In this document: positions 36,659-44,320 of the stretch, one piece after another
Layout of the letters: the number at the start of each line of letters is the position of its first letter
Position numbering within the stretch: the first letter of the stretch is position 1
Assembly: GCF_014207985.1 (NCBI RefSeq)
Contig: NZ_JACHMI010000001.1
Location: 6,245,001-6,309,000 of the forward strand
Direction: 5' to 3'
DNA: 64,000 bases
Origin: Nonomuraea rubra
GTDB lineage: Bacteria; Actinomycetota; Actinomycetes; Streptosporangiales; Streptosporangiaceae
Program-made: the position numbers and the translations under genes
The notes under the pieces: model-generated
Seen by the model: only the letters and a program-made list of their open reading frames with translations
What the model was told of the DNA's origin: nothing
The model's database searches: none

Positions 36659-37090
36659 ATGTCGCTGAGCAGCATCGTCCTGTCGTCCGGCCGTCCGATC
36701 GAGCTCGTCGAGCTGCGGCTGTCGTCGACCTACGGCGGGATGCTGGAGGGCTATCCGTGCAGGCCCGTCAACGACATGGTGATCGGCGGGCTCCTGCGGG
36801 CCGCCGAGCGCGCCTTTCCCGCCACGCCGGTCCATCTCCTCCCGCCTGCCCGCGAGTATCCGGACCTGACCGCGGGCGGGTTCGGGCCGGTCGAGGTGCT
36901 GCCGTCCGTGGCCTGCGTCGGCGCCTTCCGCTCGGCGGCGGTCGCCCCTGACCACGACCCGGTGCTGTACCGCTCCGCCCTCACCGTCGTGTGGTTCCAG
37001 CCCGCCCCGGACGTCCCGTCGGGCGACGGCGCCGATCCGGCCCTTCGCGCCATCCGCTGGGAGGACCTGGCCCGGGACCACGAGCTCTGA
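36659..37090 (+). CDS. Hypothetical protein
   Basis: The 143-residue product (MSLSSIVLSSGRPIELVELR start; RSALTVVWFQPAPDVPSGDG near the end) has normal codon use and no signal peptide or membrane segment. It contains a compact alpha/beta pattern with one conserved-looking stretch, YGGMLEGYPCRPVNDMVIGG. I do not recognise the family. It follows the TetR gene by 41 bp in the same direction and may be co-transcribed with it. Confidence 0.6.
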   Translation: MSLSSIVLSSGRPIELVELRLSSTYGGMLEGYPCRPVNDMVIGGLLRAAERAFPATPVHLLPPAREYPDLTAGGFGPVEVLPSVACVGAFRSAAVAPDHDPVLYRSALTVVWFQPAPDVPSGDGADPALRAIRWEDLARDHEL

Positions 37091-37119
37091 CGACGCCGGG
37101 CCGGTGTCGGGCGTACCCG

Positions 37120-37950
37120 CTAGTGGCAGTGGCCGGACTGCTGGTGCGGCGGTCCCGCGGGGCCGAGGTCGTCGGAGCGTCCGGCGGCGAGCCGGGGCCA
37201 CTGGGCGATGGGCCGTCCGCCCGGCCAGTCCGCCGCGGGCCAGCCGGGCGGGCCGGCGGCGGTGCGCAGGTTCGTGCACTCCTGCGGGCGGCCGTCCGGC
37301 GAGTCCTCCCACGGCTCCTGGCGGCCGTACGCGGTCAGGTCCATGAGCGCGTAGCTGTGGTCCATCGCCTCCACGCCGCGCCGCGTCGTCCAGTACGTCT
37401 CGAACACCCGGTCGCCGTCACGCAGGTAGCAGATCAGGTGGAACAGCCCCGCCTGGCGGCCGGCGAGCAGCGCGTCGAGGGACGGCTGCGCCGAGTACCA
37501 CGGCAGCTGCCAGCCCATGAAGTCGCGGTAACGCAGGCTCGCCTCGTAGGAGGCCTGGGGATCGGCTCCGCCGGAGGCGACGTTGCGGCCCTGGCACAGG
37601 ACCGCGAACGTGATGTCGCGCGAGTGCAGGTGGGCCTGCTCGCCGATCTGGGTGGTGTAGAACGTGCAGCCCTCGCACTGCTCGGCCGCGGGCCGGCCGG
37701 GGTTCCACATGAAGTAGTAGGCGATGAGCTGGCGGCGCCCCTCGAAGGCGTCGAGCAGGCTGACCGGCCCGTGCGGGCCGATCAGCTCGAGGGTGGCGTC
37801 CACCTCGACCATGGGCAGGCGCCGCCGGGCCGCGGCGATCGCGTCGCCCTCCCGGGTGTGCGCCTTCTCCCTGGTACGCAGGCGGTCGAGCTCGGCCTGG
37901 AAGCTGCCGCGGTCGACGACGGACGGCATGGTGGCGTTCTTCATGATCAC
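37120..37950 (-). CDS. DUF899 family thioredoxin-like protein
   Basis: The 276-residue protein contains FEGRRQLIAYYFMWNPGRPA with EQCEGCTFYTTQIGE, the Cys-x-x-Cys centre of the DUF899 (AhpC/TSA-like) family. FMGWQLPWYSAQPSLDALLA, LFHLICYLRDGDRVFETYWT and GVEAMDHSYALMDLTAYGRQ follow. The family commonly lies with ArsR and SRPBCC (AHSA1) genes, exactly as here. The GTG start (37950) overlaps the ArsR stop; ATG 37944 is an alternative. It is the last gene of the three-gene operon. The role is unknown, perhaps redox-related. Confidence 0.88.
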   Translation of the reverse strand: MIMKNATMPSVVDRGSFQAELDRLRTREKAHTREGDAIAAARRRLPMVEVDATLELIGPHGPVSLLDAFEGRRQLIAYYFMWNPGRPAAEQCEGCTFYTTQIGEQAHLHSRDITFAVLCQGRNVASGGADPQASYEASLRYRDFMGWQLPWYSAQPSLDALLAGRQAGLFHLICYLRDGDRVFETYWTTRRGVEAMDHSYALMDLTAYGRQEPWEDSPDGRPQECTNLRTAAGPPGWPAADWPGGRPIAQWPRLAAGRSDDLGPAGPPHQQSGHCH

Positions 37951-38312
37951 TCCTTGGTACGGTGCAGGCTCTCCTCGGCCGCTTCCGCGAAACGTTTGAT
38001 CCTGGCCAGGCGGCGATCCCAGTCGGCGGCCAGCGCGGCCATCCAGCGGGCGGTCGTCTCCAGCGCCTCCGGGCGCACCGCGTAGCGGACCTCGCGGCCG
38101 ACCTTCACGCTCTCGACCAGCCCGGCCGCCTCCAGGACGGCCAGGTGCTTGGCCACCGCCTGGCGGGTGACCGGCAGCCCGTCGGCCAGCGTCGTCGCGG
38201 AGGCCTGGCCGCTGGCGGAGAGCAGGTCCAGCAGCTGCCGGCGGGTCGGGTCGGCCAGGGCGGCGAGGACGTCGCCGACGACGTCGGCGGTGTCGGCGGC
38301 GCGTTCAGCCAT
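37947..38312 (-). CDS. ArsR family winged-helix repressor
   Basis: The 121-residue regulator carries VLAALADPTRRQLLDLLSAS and LADGLPVTRQAVAKHLAVLE then AAGLVESVKVGREVRYAV, the full ArsR winged helix. The C-terminus (ARWMAALAADWDRRLARIKR) matches the group that accompanies AHSA1 proteins. It starts 9 bp after the SRPBCC gene and overlaps the DUF899 start (GTGA), so all three are one operon. No metal-binding Cys motif is seen. The paired palindromes at 38785-38842 upstream of the operon are its likely binding sites. Confidence 0.88.
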   Translation of the reverse strand: MAERAADTADVVGDVLAALADPTRRQLLDLLSASGQASATTLADGLPVTRQAVAKHLAVLEAAGLVESVKVGREVRYAVRPEALETTARWMAALAADWDRRLARIKRFAEAAEESLHRTKE

Positions 38313-38321
38313 GACGGCCGG

Positions 38322-38756
38322 TCACCCGGCGCGGGCGGCCAGCGCGTCGAAGCACTGCTTCCAGCCGGAGGTGTGGTCGTCGACGATGTTGCGGCGGTTG
38401 TCCTCGGAGGTGGGCAGCGCCGCGAACCCGCTCTCCACCACCCGCAACCGGGTGCCCTCACCTTCGGGCGTCAGGGTGAACTCCACCAGCGTGGAGTTGC
38501 CCTCGCGCAACTCCTCACCGGGGAACGCGCTCACCCACCGGCAGGCCAGGTACCTCGGCGGATCGACCTTCTCCACCCGCATCGGGAAGTCGCCGTGCTC
38601 GGCGTTCCTGACCACCAGCGACTGGCCTTCCGTGACCGTCGTGCCGCGGAAGGTCTCGTCGTCGGCCGCCCAGAACCCGGGCTCGGCCACCAGCGGCCAG
38701 ACCCGTTCGGGACTGGCGGCGATGACGATCTCACGTTCGATCCGGTCACCGATCAT
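38322..38756 (-). CDS. SRPBCC (AHSA1-like) domain protein
   Basis: The 144-residue ligand-binding START/AHSA1-fold protein contains IEREIVIAASPERVWPLVAE, GFWAADDETFRGTTV, YLACRWVSAFPGEELREGNS and the final helix DDHTSGWKQCFDALAAR. ATG 38756 is chosen because GAAGGAG lies six bases upstream; the frame extends further left to 38840 but across the operators. It is the first gene of the SRPBCC-ArsR-DUF899 operon. The ligand is unknown. Confidence 0.88.
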   Translation of the reverse strand: MIGDRIEREIVIAASPERVWPLVAEPGFWAADDETFRGTTVTEGQSLVVRNAEHGDFPMRVEKVDPPRYLACRWVSAFPGEELREGNSTLVEFTLTPEGEGTRLRVVESGFAALPTSEDNRRNIVDDHTSGWKQCFDALAARAG

Positions 38757-38784
38757 GGTGTGCTCCTTCGTTGCCGCTTCACTC

Positions 38785-38808
38785 ATGTGCAACTCCAGGG
38801 TTGCACAT
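38785..38808. promoter_or_regulatory. ArsR operator, site 1
   Basis: Perfect inverted repeat with 9-bp arms ATGTGCAAC and GTTGCACAT around six bases. It lies about 30 bp upstream of the operon start, and its GTGCAAC half site recurs in site 2. Confidence 0.75.
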
Positions 38809-38818
38809 GCGCCGGGCA

Positions 38819-38842
38819 TCGCGCAACCAAGGGGTTGCACAT
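38819..38842. promoter_or_regulatory. ArsR operator, site 2
   Basis: Near-identical element with GCGCAAC and GTTGCAC around six bases (one arm mismatch). It is centred 34 bp from site 1 and lies just beyond the stop of the LuxR gene. Two sites of the same 7-6-7 layout in one promoter support a specific repressor. Confidence 0.7.
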
Positions 38843-38852
38843 TGTTCGCCCG

Positions 38853-41648
38853 TCAGGGAAGCTGCAGGTTCCTGAGCTGCCGGCGAGAGGTGACGTTGAG
38901 CTTGCGGAAGATGTTGCGCAGGTGGGCGTCGATCGTGCGCGGGCTCAGGAACAGCTGGGCGCCGATCTCACCGGAGGTGGCCCCGGTGGCCACCAGCCGG
39001 GCGATGAGCAGCTCCCGCGCCGTGAGCAGTTCCTGGGCGGTGCGCGCATCGGCCGGCTGGACCGTCCGCTTGCGCGGCTGCTCACCGGTGGCGCGCAGTT
39101 CGCGGGCGGCGCGTGCCGCGAACGCCTCCGCGCCCATGCCCGACAGCAGTTCGTGGGCGGTGCGAAGCTGCTCGCGGGCGTCCTGGCGGCGGCCTTCGCG
39201 GCGTAGCCATTCGCCGTAGACGAGGTGGGCGCGGGCCAGGTGGGTGGCCATCCGGCATTCGCTGAGCCGCTGGACGGCCTCGCGGTACAGGGCTTCGGCG
39301 GCCGGCCCGGTGCTGGTGAGCGCCCGCGAGCGTGCCTCCAGCCCGAGGGCCCACTGGGTGCCGCTGGCGCGGGCCCGCGGGCTGACCCGTTCCAGGGCGG
39401 CGGCCGCGCGGGCCGGCTGCCCGGCGCGCACCGCCGCCTCGATGAGCTCGTGCAGGGCGACGCTGCTGTTCGCCAGCTCGTCGTGCTCGCACGGCGGCGC
39501 CGCGGCGGCGAGCGCGTCGTCGTAGTTGCCCAGGCCGTTGTGCAGCACCGCCAGCGCGTACTGGCCCAGGCCGATCGTCGCGCCCTCGCCCCGCTCCGTC
39601 GCGTTGCGGACCATGGCGGCGTACAGCTCGGCGGTCTCGGGCTGCCGGCCGCGCCAGGCGGCGAGCGTGAGCCTGGCGTTGGGCAGCGGCGGGGCCCCGG
39701 TCGCCTGCGTGATCGCGTGCTCCTCGGCGACCAGCTCGGCGGCGCGGGCGAGCTCGCCGGTGTGCACGAGCACGGTGGCCAGGGCGTTGAGCGCGGCGGG
39801 AAGCGTGGCCAGCGCGCCCGCTTCGCGGGTGAGCCGGACGATGCGTCCGGCCAGCGCGTAGATCGCCTCGTCGTCCCACAACATGGCCGCGACGTGGCAG
39901 GCCAGCCACAGCCAGCGACGGTTGTCGTCCTCAGCCCGGGGCTCATGGCCGCGGAACATCCGCAGCGCCCGCTGCAGGCCGGGGGCGCTGGCTTCGTACC
40001 CTTGCGTGAACCTCGCGGCCAGGCCGTCGAGCAGGAGGTCGACCGGCCGTGGCGGCGTTGTGGGGGCGGGGGCGGTCTGGGCGGCTTCCGCCGCCTCCGG
40101 CAACCCTCGGCCGCGGCCGAGGCGACCGGCGTGGAAGGACGCCTCGATGGCCTGCAGGTAGGTCTCGCGGGACAGCGCGGCATCCAGCGGTGCGAGCATC
40201 TTGGCCGCGTCCAGCAGCATGCCGGGCACCTCGTTTCCCCGGATGGTGTGGAAGGCGATCTGGGCGCGCAGCACCTCGATTCGGGCGCGGTGCAGCGCGT
40301 CCGACGGCCCGTCCGCCGCGACCGTCAGCAGCTCCAGCGCGGCGTCCGGTGCGCCGGCCTGGTTCTTGGCCTGCGCGGCGGCCAGCGCCCGGCGCGCACG
40401 GCCGGCGGCGCCGGGGGTCAGCGCCACCGCTCGTTCCAGGAACGCGGCCGCGGCGGCCAGCCCGCCGCGGGCGCGTGCCCGCCCGGCCGAGCGCTCCAGC
40501 TCGGCGGCGGCTTCCTCGTCGCTGCCGAGCACCGCCTGCGCCCGGTGCCAGGCACGGCGGTCAGGGTCCGTCCGCGGGTCGGTGGCCTCGGCCAGCGCCC
40601 GGTGCACGCGCCGGCGCTCAGCCGGTACGGCGGCCCGGTAGACGGCCGAGCGCACCAGCGGATGCGAGAACCGCACCCGGGTGCCGATCTCCAGCAACCC
40701 CGCCGCCTCCGCCGGCGTGGCCGCCTCGGTGCCGATGCCCACGTACTCGGCGGCACGCCACATCAGGTCCGCATCGCCGACCGGTTCGGCCGCCGCGACC
40801 AGCAGCAGCAGCTGCGTGTCGGCCGGGAGGCCGGCCGACCGGTGCTGGAAACTCTGCTCGACCCGGCGCGGCACGTTCAGCGCGTCCGGCAGCCCGAACC
40901 CGCCCGCCAGCTTCGCCGGCTGCGCGCTCCGGGGCAGTTCCAGCAGCGCCAGAGGGTTGCCGCGGGCCTCGGCGATGATCCGGTCGCGCACCTGCTCGTC
41001 CAGCGGCGTCCTGACCGCTGTGGCCAGCAACGCCCGCGCGTCCGCGTCACTGAGCCCGCCCAGGCCCAGGTCCGGCAGCCGGCCGAACAGCTCGGTGCCG
41101 CCCGGGTCGGTGCGCGAGTCGCGCAGCGCGAACACCAGCGCCACCCGCTCGGCCTCCACCCGCCGGGCCACGAACCCGAGGGTCTGCGCGGAGACCTCGT
41201 CCAGCCACTGCGCGTCGTCCACCAGGCACAGCAGCGGCCGTTCCTCGGCGGCCTCGGCCAGCAGGCCGAGCACGGCCAGCCCGACCAGGAACCGGTCCGG
41301 CGGGTCACCGGCGCGCAGCCCGAACGCCACGCCCAACGCGGCCTGCTGCGGGCCGGGCAGCGCTGGGAGCCGGTCCAGCAGCGGCGCGCACAACTGGTGC
41401 AGCCCGGCGTAGGCGAACCCCGCCTCGGACTCGATGCCGGTCGCGTGCTCCACCCGGAACCCGGCCGCGGTGCCGCGGGCGTGCCGGAGCAGTGCGGTCT
41501 TGCCGATGCCGGCCTCACCGCGGATCACCAGCGCGCCGCTGCGCCCGGACCATGCCCTGCTGAGCAGCCGTTCGATCGCCTCGCGCTCGCCACGCCGCCC
41601 CAGGAGCGTCACCTGATTCTCCGGCGGGTGCCAGCCGGTGTCCGCCAC
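38853..41648 (-). CDS. Large LuxR family regulator with ATPase domain (LAL/MalT-like)
   Basis: The 931-residue protein starts at GTG 41648; the frame is open upstream but without homology. The N-terminal AAA/STAND ATPase has Walker A GEAGIGKT (residues 44-51), Walker B LLCLVDDAQWLD near 130 and a sensor-like ARGNPLALLELP near 225. A long helical TPR-like region follows (about 350-850). The C-terminal LuxR HTH is ATGATSGEIGAQLFLSPRTI with DAHLRNIFRKLNV. Such LAL regulators activate secondary metabolism or catabolic operons in actinomycetes. No obvious neighbouring target exists; the next minus-strand operon has its own ArsR control. Confidence 0.9.
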   Translation of the reverse strand: MADTGWHPPENQVTLLGRRGEREAIERLLSRAWSGRSGALVIRGEAGIGKTALLRHARGTAAGFRVEHATGIESEAGFAYAGLHQLCAPLLDRLPALPGPQQAALGVAFGLRAGDPPDRFLVGLAVLGLLAEAAEERPLLCLVDDAQWLDEVSAQTLGFVARRVEAERVALVFALRDSRTDPGGTELFGRLPDLGLGGLSDADARALLATAVRTPLDEQVRDRIIAEARGNPLALLELPRSAQPAKLAGGFGLPDALNVPRRVEQSFQHRSAGLPADTQLLLLVAAAEPVGDADLMWRAAEYVGIGTEAATPAEAAGLLEIGTRVRFSHPLVRSAVYRAAVPAERRRVHRALAEATDPRTDPDRRAWHRAQAVLGSDEEAAAELERSAGRARARGGLAAAAAFLERAVALTPGAAGRARRALAAAQAKNQAGAPDAALELLTVAADGPSDALHRARIEVLRAQIAFHTIRGNEVPGMLLDAAKMLAPLDAALSRETYLQAIEASFHAGRLGRGRGLPEAAEAAQTAPAPTTPPRPVDLLLDGLAARFTQGYEASAPGLQRALRMFRGHEPRAEDDNRRWLWLACHVAAMLWDDEAIYALAGRIVRLTREAGALATLPAALNALATVLVHTGELARAAELVAEEHAITQATGAPPLPNARLTLAAWRGRQPETAELYAAMVRNATERGEGATIGLGQYALAVLHNGLGNYDDALAAAAPPCEHDELANSSVALHELIEAAVRAGQPARAAAALERVSPRARASGTQWALGLEARSRALTSTGPAAEALYREAVQRLSECRMATHLARAHLVYGEWLRREGRRQDAREQLRTAHELLSGMGAEAFAARAARELRATGEQPRKRTVQPADARTAQELLTARELLIARLVATGATSGEIGAQLFLSPRTIDAHLRNIFRKLNVTSRRQLRNLQLP

Positions 41649-41829
41649 CCATCCCCCCAACCGAGCCCTCCGCACCAGACCAGGCGATTGCCCATCACAG
41701 AGTAGGGGAGGTTCGCCGAGGCGAACCGCCCCCGTCCGCCGGCCCGGCCGAGGCCGGCCTGACGGCTCGGCTGCCGTACAACCTGAAGCGTTCCCGATTC
41801 GTGATCTGGATCCAGGATGATCGCGCGTC

Positions 41830-42651
41830 ATGAAGCAGACGATCATCGGCGCCGCCGCGGGCGCCGCCCTCCTGTTAACCGCCACGCCCGCCGTGGCCGC
41901 CCCCAAGGACCCGCTCGCGGCGCTGCGGGCGCAGCTCGCGGCGGGCAAGGGCGTGTCGTTCTCGTTCCGCATGTACGGTGAGTCCGCGCTCCTCACCCAG
42001 ACCGGCCGCCTGCAGTTCGGCAAGAAGGGCATCGCGGCCTCCGACGTCACCGGCAAGCTCGCCACCGGCGACGATAAGCCGGCCGACGACTTCGGCGGCG
42101 GCGACGAGCCGAACGGCCTGGCCGCCGCCATGGGCAAGCCGGAGCGCACGATCCGCATCGGCCGGACGTCCTACGTCAGCGGCGGCCCGATGAGCGCGGG
42201 CCTGCCCGACGGCAAGACGTGGTTCAAGCAGTCGCCGGGGTGGACGAGCGGCATGACCTCCATGTTCGGCGGCTTCGTGAACGCGGCCGACCCGAGCACG
42301 TTGAAGGTGCTGCTGGCACGCTCCAAGCGGAGCGGGTCGGCGTACAAGGGGTCGATGAGCGTCAAGGACCTGCTGAAGGCCTCGGACTGGTCCCGCGCCA
42401 CCATGTGGTGGAAGCTCGACTCCAGCGTGAAGGTGAACTGGACGCTCGCCGTCGGCTCCTCGGGCCTGCCGGTCAAGCTGACCACGCGGCTGGAGAGCGC
42501 GAAGGCGGGCGTGAGCAAGACCGCGATGGAGATGCGCTACACCAGGTGGGGCACCAAGGTCTCGATCAAGGCCCCGCCCGCGAGCACGGTGACCACCAAG
42601 CTCGACCCGGACAAGTCCACGCTCCAGCTCCCCCCGGCGCCCAAGCGCTGA
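41830..42651 (+). CDS. Secreted protein, LppX/LprG-like fold possible
   Basis: The 273-residue product has a Sec signal peptide (MKQTIIGAAAGAALLLTATP then AVAAP, cleavage near residue 23). The mature part is soluble: VSFSFRMYGESALLTQTGRL, IRIGRTSYVSGGPMSAGLPD, WTLAVGSSGLPVKLTTRLES and FSFRMYG-type beta strands. The order of features (a TGRL strand, a thin TSYV strand, a GKTWFK segment and a C-terminal AMEMRYTRWG) resembles actinobacterial lipoprotein-like LppX/LprAFG folds, but without a lipobox. Its function is unknown. It is divergent from the LuxR gene (181 bp gap with no clear operator). Confidence 0.75.
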   Translation: MKQTIIGAAAGAALLLTATPAVAAPKDPLAALRAQLAAGKGVSFSFRMYGESALLTQTGRLQFGKKGIAASDVTGKLATGDDKPADDFGGGDEPNGLAAAMGKPERTIRIGRTSYVSGGPMSAGLPDGKTWFKQSPGWTSGMTSMFGGFVNAADPSTLKVLLARSKRSGSAYKGSMSVKDLLKASDWSRATMWWKLDSSVKVNWTLAVGSSGLPVKLTTRLESAKAGVSKTAMEMRYTRWGTKVSIKAPPASTVTTKLDPDKSTLQLPPAPKR

Positions 42652-42681
42652 CCACGACCCGACGCCGGGGGGATCGCCTCG

Positions 42682-44001
42682 TCAGGCGAGCGGCCGCTCG
42701 CCCAGCCCCAGATCGGTCCCCTTGGGCTCCTTGACCGCCGTGACGGCCGCCAGGGAGATCACGCAGAGCACCATGATGTAGGCGCCGACGGACAGAGCCG
42801 ATCCCGTGCCCTGCACCAGGGCCTGGGCGATCGTGGGGGCGAAGGCGCCGCCCAGGATGGCGCCGAGCGCGTAGCCGATGGCGACGCCGGAGTAGCGCAC
42901 CGAGGCGGGGAACATCTCGGCGTACATCGCCGACATCGGCCCGTACGACAGCCCGAGCCCGATGGTCAGGACGATGATCGCCAGCGTGAAGAGCCAGATG
43001 TCGCGGGTCTCCATCAGTAGGAAGAGCGGGATCATCCAGGCGAACACGAGCGCGTACCCGATCTGGAAGGTGCGCACCCGGCCGATCCTGTCGGACAGCA
43101 CCCCGCCGTACAGGGTGAAGACCAGCCAGCCGATGGAGCCGGCGACGGTGGCGAGCAGGACCGACGGCCGGGGCAGGCCCAGCGTGGCGGTGCCGTAGCT
43201 GATGAAGTAGGCGATGATCAGGTAGCCGGCGGCGTTGTTGGCCACGAAGATGAGCGCGGTGAGCAGCACGTTGCGGGTGTGGCCGCGGAACAGGTCGCGC
43301 AGCGGCGCGGCGGAGGTCCTGGTGCGCTGCTGCAGCTCCTTGAACACGGGGCTCTCCTCGACGGCCCGCCGCACGAGGTAGCCGAGAACGATCAGGGTCA
43401 GGGAGAGCAGGAACGGAACCCGCCAGCCCCACGCCTGGAATTGCTCCGGCGTGGTGACCGTACTCATGATCCACAGGACGCCGGTCGCGAGGATGAGGCC
43501 GATCGGCACGCCGATCTGGGGGAAGGCGCCCCACCAGCCGCGGCGCTCGCGGGGCGCGTGCTCCACCGCCAGCAGGGCGGCGCCGCCCCATTCGCCGCCG
43601 GCCGAGAAGCCCTGGAGGATGCGCAGGAGGATGAGCGCGATGGGCGCGGCCACGCCGATCGTCTCGTAGGTGGGCAGCAGGCCGATGAGGGTGGTGGCCG
43701 CGCCCATGAGGAGCAGGGTCAGCACGAGCATGCGCTTGCGTCCGAGGCGGTCGCCGTAGCGGCCGGCGATGATCGCGCCGAGGGGCCGGAACAGGAAGCT
43801 GATGCCGATCGTGGCCAGCGAGATGAGCGTGGCCAGGCCGGGGGCCCGCTCGTTGACCGGCGCCAGGAAGAGCGGGCCGAACACCAGGCCGGCGGCCTGG
43901 GCGTAGATGAAGAAGTCGTACCACTCGATGGTGGTGCCGGCCAGGGTGCTGGCCAGGACCTTGCGGTCGTCGCGGGTCATGGTGCGTGGTTCGCTCGTCA
44001 C
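42682..44001 (-). CDS. MFS transporter, metabolite:H+ symporter family
   Basis: Twelve-helix secondary transporter of 439 residues. The start region STLAGTTIEWYDFFIYAQAA is the MHS-family signature (proline/betaine, KgtP, shikimate and MhpT-like carriers). GRYGDRLGRKRMLV is the loop 2-3 motif, and RILQGFSAGGEWGGAALLAV and GVLSDRIGRVRTFQIGYALV are further family motifs. It probably imports an organic acid or osmolyte with protons. The GTG start overlaps the stop of a 65-codon frame upstream; ATG 43980 is another possible start. Confidence 0.88.
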   Translation of the reverse strand: MTSEPRTMTRDDRKVLASTLAGTTIEWYDFFIYAQAAGLVFGPLFLAPVNERAPGLATLISLATIGISFLFRPLGAIIAGRYGDRLGRKRMLVLTLLLMGAATTLIGLLPTYETIGVAAPIALILLRILQGFSAGGEWGGAALLAVEHAPRERRGWWGAFPQIGVPIGLILATGVLWIMSTVTTPEQFQAWGWRVPFLLSLTLIVLGYLVRRAVEESPVFKELQQRTRTSAAPLRDLFRGHTRNVLLTALIFVANNAAGYLIIAYFISYGTATLGLPRPSVLLATVAGSIGWLVFTLYGGVLSDRIGRVRTFQIGYALVFAWMIPLFLLMETRDIWLFTLAIIVLTIGLGLSYGPMSAMYAEMFPASVRYSGVAIGYALGAILGGAFAPTIAQALVQGTGSALSVGAYIMVLCVISLAAVTAVKEPKGTDLGLGERPLA

Positions 44002-44195
44002 GTGGGGGCTCCGTTCCTTGCTGCGGGGGGTCGGGTGGCGCGTTCGAGCTCATAGGGGTGCGTGACGGGCTCGACCACCTCCGCGACGGCGCCCAGGTCG
44101 CCGGGGTCGAAGGCGTGGTCGACCCGGCGCATCAGCGCGACGATCTCCTCCGCACACCAGGCGTACCCTTCGACGTCGGCCGGGTCGAACACCAT
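43998..44195 (-). CDS. Small 65-residue protein coupled to the MFS gene
   Basis: From ATG 44195 the frame reads MVFDPADVEGYAWCAEEIVA, then RRVDHAFDPGDLGAVAEVVE and HPYELERA, with normal amino acid composition. Its TGA overlaps the GTG of the transporter (GTGA), the arrangement of coupled genes. The frame remains open upstream (to about 44290), so it might be the 3' end of a longer, truncated gene. I do not recognise the family. The function may relate to the transported substrate. Confidence 0.45.
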   Translation of the reverse strand: MVFDPADVEGYAWCAEEIVALMRRVDHAFDPGDLGAVAEVVEPVTHPYELERATRPPAARNGAPT

Positions 44196-44320
44196 GCTGA
44201 AGCGCGGGTTCCCCGCTGAGGCATGCCCGGCGACCGCGGCGTCGAACCGGTGAGCGCCAGGATGCCGCGCAGCGCGACCGCCTGCCGGGCGGCAGGTCCG
44301 TGCGGGCGCATACGTGGCGT

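Noticed and set aside
39225..41705. Plus-strand frame of more than 800 codons over the LuxR gene
   Set aside because: Shadow of the LuxR gene; Arg/Gln/Gly-rich with no plausible start.
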